From Micromussa lordhowensis (taxonomy: Eukaryota > Cnidaria > Anthozoa > Scleractinia > Lobophylliidae), in assembly GCA_964020085.1 (NCBI GenBank), contig OZ026599.1, positions 32,937,229 through 33,001,228 of the forward strand: a DNA stretch of 64,000 nucleotides. Direction: 5' to 3'. Under the pieces are notes generated by a model that made no database searches, was not told the DNA's origin, and saw only the letters and a program-made list of their open reading frames with translations. Below, one piece after another: positions 59,401 through 64,000 of this stretch. The position numbers were made by a program, and so were the translations under genes. Numbering within the stretch: the first letter of the stretch is position 1; each line of letters begins with the position of its first letter.

Positions 59401-62400
59401 TAACAAAACTTGGCTGGAATAAATCTCATACGCCGAGTTTCTCAAGGATTTAGTTTTTTCTTCTTTAATCTAGCACCAAAGTCTCTTCGAGGGTTACAAA
59501 TTCCTGCACGTCAAACTGTTCTTTTTGCACGTAAAGTATTACAACAAGATACGGTAAATTTGGCCATCTTTCAAAAATTAACGGGATAGAAACGTTCCGC
59601 AGACTTTACAGAGTCGTCGAGAACGCCTTGCTTTAATACACCAAAGACTATAATCTATGATAAACCCTTGTTATTTTTGCCAGATTTTTGTGTTTATCGT
59701 GTACTCCTTTTTACTCCTAGCCGTATTCTCCATTAAAAATGGATTGAGCTATCAAAGAGTCTACGTTTTCAACCTCAAGTGCGGAGTTGCACTTCCCAAG
59801 CAAGTCTCAAGCACATGTTTTCTTTTGCGGGAGGTCAAGAATTTTTCAGTTTATTTTTCATGGTTTGAAAGCATTTAGTACTGTTTACCACAAATTAACG
59901 CAAAATGGAAAGAGCTGCTGGCGACTGAGTCGTGAAAATAGATTGCTACCTTAGTTTTTGCGACAAAGCAAATAAACAAAGAGCTCAGAGGGGGCTTAGA
60001 ACTGAGAAAACGAGCGATAGAGGGTTTTTCTTGTTTTGGAGCAGTATTTACGTTCAAGTCTGAGAATTCAAAAACTGCTAAGCTGATCAGTCTATTTATC
60101 GTGTAAAACATATCTTCTTACTCTGTAACGGAGCACTGACAAATAGAGTCCTAAGTTGTCGGCTTTTGACCTAGTTAAACAAGTTTCTCGTTTGTAAGCC
60201 TAGTGTATAGTGAACTACTCTTCAGTGGAAACTCTAGAGTTTCCTCATCAGTGGAAACTCTAGAGCAATTGATGGCTTTCTAACATATCTCGGCCTCTCT
60301 TATGGTGAACTAGATGAAAAGTCCTTCTTCCGAAATCAATGTAACACACGGCATTTCAGAATTTTTGTTCAACTGCTCTGAAGAATATTTCCTCAAATAC
60401 TGCTCAATGAAAAGGAATGTAGTCACTGCTTCAGTGACATTCAGGTTATCGCACAAAGGCTTACCTGTTTTCATTAACCATAATTAATATTTGGAGAGTT
60501 GTTGTTTGGATAGAAAACAAGAGAGCAGGTTTATTTTCATAAGCTTTTCCGCTGTGAGGTGTCTCGACTGAGCCTATGAATACTATTAGCAGCAGTAATA
60601 AACTCAACTGGATACCTAACAGGATAAAAGATCCTGTCTGCTGAAACATACAGAGTGTTTATGCTGAGGGAGACAGTGGAATGCCTTCGAACGTGTTGGC
60701 GCGATAATCAAAACCACAAATTTCTAGGACTGTCACTCTGTCATATGCGCTAGATTATGATATGGAATATTTCTCGATAGGCTATCTTTCTCGTGATCTC
60801 TATTTTAGGAGAAACTTTGTAGTGTGGCCGGCAGGGTCAAATGGAGCATGGCGACTGAGACAGCCAGGTTCGAGCCTGGCTAAAATGTGTTTTCCACATT
60901 ACTCTAGCGATTGAATGCAATCGAGACTTGATCTCTTGCTAGCCTAAAACAACAACGATAATTTCAAAGTTTTCAAAGCGCTTTCTGGCACTGATTGAGT
61001 TTAATCATTGTTTCAAAGGAAGATGATACCCCCTTCCTTTGCTTCGCAGAGTCACCGCGAATATTTGCACTCAAACGTTTTCTAAGGTCACCGAGTATAG
61101 TTATCTTTGGAGAATTACAGTAGTGCTCTTTTGTATTAGTGTCTTCATTCTCATAAGTCGCCTATTTGAATTTGTTTCAAGCACGTTTAGAGAAGTGACA
61201 AATTGATCAAAGTAGAGGATTAAAATATTATATGTAGCATCTGCGGTGCATATTTGTTGTGTTGTAAACACGCTCCACAAAAGGAGTTAAAAGAGGCTTT
61301 GCACCAAACCGGAAGCGAACACTCTTCAGTCCCCAAAACCAGATTAGCTCTTTCAATCCAGCCCTGACTTTATTGCAAAAATCTTTTACGACAGGGCATT
61401 ATGACCCTTACAGGTCAATACGGCAAAATATCAAGACTGTCTTACCGTTCTTCCCGCCTCGTTGTTGTGCAGATTCATGAGTGCGCGGCTTGTCGCGGCA
61501 GCTTCTTGACCCTTCATGCGTTTTTTCTCAACAGCGTCCGTGAAATTTTTGCTAAACCTCACGCCATATGCGATATTGTCGCTGCAACCTCCCCAGAGCC
61601 AGTTTTTGTTTTCCAGTTTCATCTTAGGCGTTCGTCCGCAGCCGCAGAGCTCCAGACGTCCTATGCTGCACGCCTGTGTCACGCTGTAAACCACGGCGGC
61701 CGAGGAGAGCGAGTAAACATACGCTGATTCTTTAGTTCCTGTGTACAAAGAGAAAAAACGTTTGCCAGTGAGATACGCATTTGATTATAGATAATCTCGA
61801 GTGTTTGAGTTCTCTTATATTATTTATTTGTTTACTTAGCGGCCATTAACGCCTGCCGCAGCAAAAATATTTGCTTTTGAGAGGAAATTAAAATATCCCT
61901 GGTGCAAGGTGAGCTTTCCTAAAATAAGTTAACTTGTTTTCCAGGTGGAAAACCCTTGGGCACGGCGGGAAATTTGTGATATGTTGTGCAAAAACGTGTT
62001 CTAATTCTTGTGACAAACCTTCTCTTTTACAACGTGGTAAACCGAGATTTCCGCAAAAAACCCACTTCAATTTGTTCATTTCCTGAGTGAAACCCAGGGT
62101 CGTCTTTTTTTTATCCAAAGGTCTTTTCAAAGTGAGCGGAAAGACGTGTCACAATTTATTTATCATTTATCCTGTTCCCGATATAGCTTCCTTCAAAAAA
62201 CCATCTACGGCGTTAGAGTGGCTTAAACGTATATACGACAAGACGCAAGACGCATTTTCGATAATCCGGTGGGTTCTACAACACGTAAACGTCTTGTTTG
62301 CTACGTCAAAGTGATTAAGGGGATGAAATATTTAGGGCTGATTAGTCTGTAAACGGCAAAGGTGTCCCGTGTAATTTAAAGCTCCAAATATTCCCGGCGC

Positions 62401-63474
62401 GTCTGAGCAAAATTTTTAGTCTAATATTGGACAAGAAGGGCAAAGGCTGGTCGGCAAAAACTGACAGGACAGTGCATAAATGTTGAACCCATCCGTTACC
62501 GTCCAATTAAATTATGCGTCTGGTTTTCTTAAATAATAAAACTGTGACTTCCGATAAGCGAGAATTAAAACAAAGCACAAACAATTTTGATGACCACAAC
62601 AAAAGATCTATTACTTTCAATATGGAGGTACAAATCAATACCACGCACTACAGAACGCGCTGATGTTGCCCAAGTTCTCTGTCGTAAATTATTTGCTGAC
62701 GTACAGTTCCTGGTTTTTGTTACAATTTTTTTCTCATAACTTTGAAGACGAGATTCGAGATAACACACCAAGATGGTGGGTTTTCGATTTCGCGCCTAGA
62801 GGGCATTTCGGGTTACAACATTGATCATAGAACTTACAAATCACATTCAAACAGTCATATGTCACCTAGAATGTGTACATAAAGGTACCCCTTGCCCAAT
62901 TAAGCTCAATCAATTCCACAAATAAACCGATCTTTATAAAAATACCCATGAAACGCTGGACCTCTGACAAATAATAACAGCAGGTTACGTTTTATAAATC
63001 CTTACCTCTCTTAAGGTCGTTGTAAAATGAAGGAGCTTTGTCGATGGTCGAACAATTCCATCGCCTGTTCGTCAACTGCGATTTGCACTCCGCCTTGGTC
63101 ATTTCGACAGCCTCCGCGACGTATTTCATTATCGGGAGTTTTCTTCTGCACATTTTATACTGATCGCCAACGAATCCTTGGTATTTGCTGCAATCGGACC
63201 TATTCCAGTTGTGCTCCGAAGAAAGTCCTATGGCCCTACACAACAAATAAGAAAGTGAGCTTTCTTTGAGTCAAGCTCCAATTGCATGTTCTCTTTTGCT
63301 AAAAGCTCAGACCTTAGATATGAAAGTTGGCAAAACGAATACAGTAAAATCCTAGAGGTCAAAGAAAGTTGGCAAAGCAACTCAGCCTACTTACAGCCAT
63401 CTAATTCCATGTAGCCTGTGTGCAAACACGCTCAACACGAGCAGAATGGCAGCGGTGCGAAACAGATTCTTCAT
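53469..63474 (-). CDS. Wnt11: Secreted Wnt signalling protein, Wnt11-like, complete
   Basis: Secreted lipid-modified ligand for Frizzled receptors. Exons: 63395-63474, 63006-63235, 61446-61738, 53469-53933; phases agree and give 355 aa (human WNT11 is 354). Residues 1-22 are a signal peptide ([20 protein letters not shown]). [37 protein letters not shown] and [11 protein letters not shown] follow the Wnt11 pattern (recalled human GIKWLALS, RWNCSSIELAPNY, RGTRESAFVYALSAAA, WGGCADNLSYG). CHGVSGSC at residues 213-220 holds the acylated serine, Ser217. The Cys-rich C-terminus ([20 protein letters not shown], then [10 protein letters not shown]) ends in TCK as in the family. Possible N-glycosylation sites are NRS, NCS and NFT. 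The last intron is 7.5 kb. The Wnt identity is certain; Wnt11 over Wnt16 or Wnt4 is judged from motifs, not a tree. Confidence 0.92.
53934..61445. other. Last intron of the Wnt gene
   Basis: 7.5 kb with no recognisable gene or clear transposon. A plus-strand frame at 58989-59180 starts with a signal-peptide-like segment but has no family match or splice support. A direct repeat lies at 60222-60265. Long introns of developmental genes often hold enhancers, but I can point to no specific site. Confidence 0.5.
60222..60265. repeat. 18-bp tandem pair TCAGTGGAAACTCTAGAG
   Basis: Two identical copies at 60222-60239 and 60248-60265, separated by 8 bp. Each ends with CTCTAGAG, itself a palindrome. 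Short and isolated; no function inferred. Confidence 0.8.
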
Positions 63475-64000
63475 GTTGCTGTGCAAGGTCCGTTCGCGCA
63501 AACAGTTAACTGATTAGTTCACAGAGCGATTACTCTTGGACCTGCCAAGTAACAGAGCACGAGTATAAATAAGCTAAGCTAATTAATAGCATGCAGAGTG
63601 TACTTTTCATATCAAGTGATAAAAAATTTTCCGATGACTCCTCGAGTTGGGTTACACCGATGCGGTCGTGACCCATACCAAGAGTCGAAAATAACTACCA
63701 AGCTCTATGACAAACACATACTCGATAATTTTGGAACGCGGTGTGGTTGAAGCTCAAATAGAACACAGCTTGTTAAACAATGGTTAAATACTTCAGTCTT
63801 GACTTAAATAGTTCAGGGCGTCAGTGCGTCAGTGTTCACAATCCGAACGAAGATGTTGTTTAATGATCGGATGGCGGCCGGTCGTCAAGCGTTTTATAGC
63901 TAAAGGTGCACGAGTAATTAACTACGCATTTCACTTCCCTACCCGCCCCGCCCTGCCTAGTGTCAGTAGCTGTTTTTAAACCTTTTTTCAGCAGCCGTGG
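63475..64000. other. Upstream region of the Wnt gene
   Basis: The 526 bp available upstream of the start codon contain the TATA candidate and otherwise no gene or repeat that I recognise. The stretch at 63935-63960 is C-rich. The full promoter probably extends past the window. Confidence 0.5.
63892..63898 (-). promoter_or_regulatory. Candidate TATA box of the Wnt gene
   Basis: The minus strand reads TATAAAA here, in the context AGCTATAAAACGC, about 420 bp upstream of the Wnt start codon. If used, transcription would begin near 63865 and give a 5' UTR of about 390 nt. It is the best TATA-like match on the correct strand between the start codon and the window's right edge. Placement is by motif only. 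Confidence 0.4.

Noticed and set aside
60840..60890. GGTTCGAGCC motif resembling a tRNA B box
   Set aside because: It forms a simple CAGG/CCTG hairpin and no A box, acceptor stem or tail could be found around it.

Overview
The window is nuclear DNA from an animal, most likely a cnidarian and probably a stony coral or close relative. The evidence is AT-rich sequence, GT-AG introns averaging hundreds of bases to several kb, four metazoan genes (axonemal dynein, ARGLU1, a neuronal calcium sensor, a Wnt), and a dense load of small foldback DNA transposons, a tRNA-derived SINE, LINE, MULE and Penelope-like remnants of the sort seen in anthozoan genomes. The coral assignment is inference; the metazoan assignment is firm.

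Layout. 1-15168 (minus): the first 16 exons of an axonemal inner-arm dynein heavy chain (DNAH2 type), about 900 codons of the N-terminal tail. All splice junctions keep frame, and the gene runs off the left edge. 15169-17802: divergent intergenic stretch with a 46-bp hAT-like mini-element, a 39-bp hairpin and a retroelement-like 3' end. 17803-25010 (plus): complete four-exon ARGLU1 homologue of 269 aa, with a polyadenylation signal at 25449. 25456-34970: gene-poor, transposon-rich interval with at least eight foldback elements. 34971-38698 (minus): complete two-exon neuronal calcium sensor, 196 aa. 38699-43360: almost featureless AT-rich DNA. 43380-45433 (minus): decayed MULE transposase split by a 5'-truncated LINE. 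45434-47863 (plus): decayed ankyrin-repeat plus Mab-21/cGAS-like nucleotidyltransferase gene. 48459-50740: broken Penelope-like element between direct repeats. 53469-63474 (minus): complete four-exon Wnt gene, 355 aa, best matching Wnt11, with a 7.5-kb last intron and a candidate TATA box at 63892.

The four intact genes belong to unrelated processes (ciliary motility, RNA splicing/transcription, calcium signalling, Wnt signalling). I see no operon-like or functional cluster. The unusual content is in the mobile and decayed elements: a two-copy transposon family whose central palindrome changed symmetrically on both arms, a pair of intronic elements packed with GATC/ATCGA motifs, an ultra-short hAT-like element with a clear target duplication, and the remains of an ankyrin-fused cGAS-like protein that still shows its three catalytic acidic positions.

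Coordinates of exons come from reading GT-AG boundaries that preserve frame and match recalled family sequences. No alignments or searches were run.
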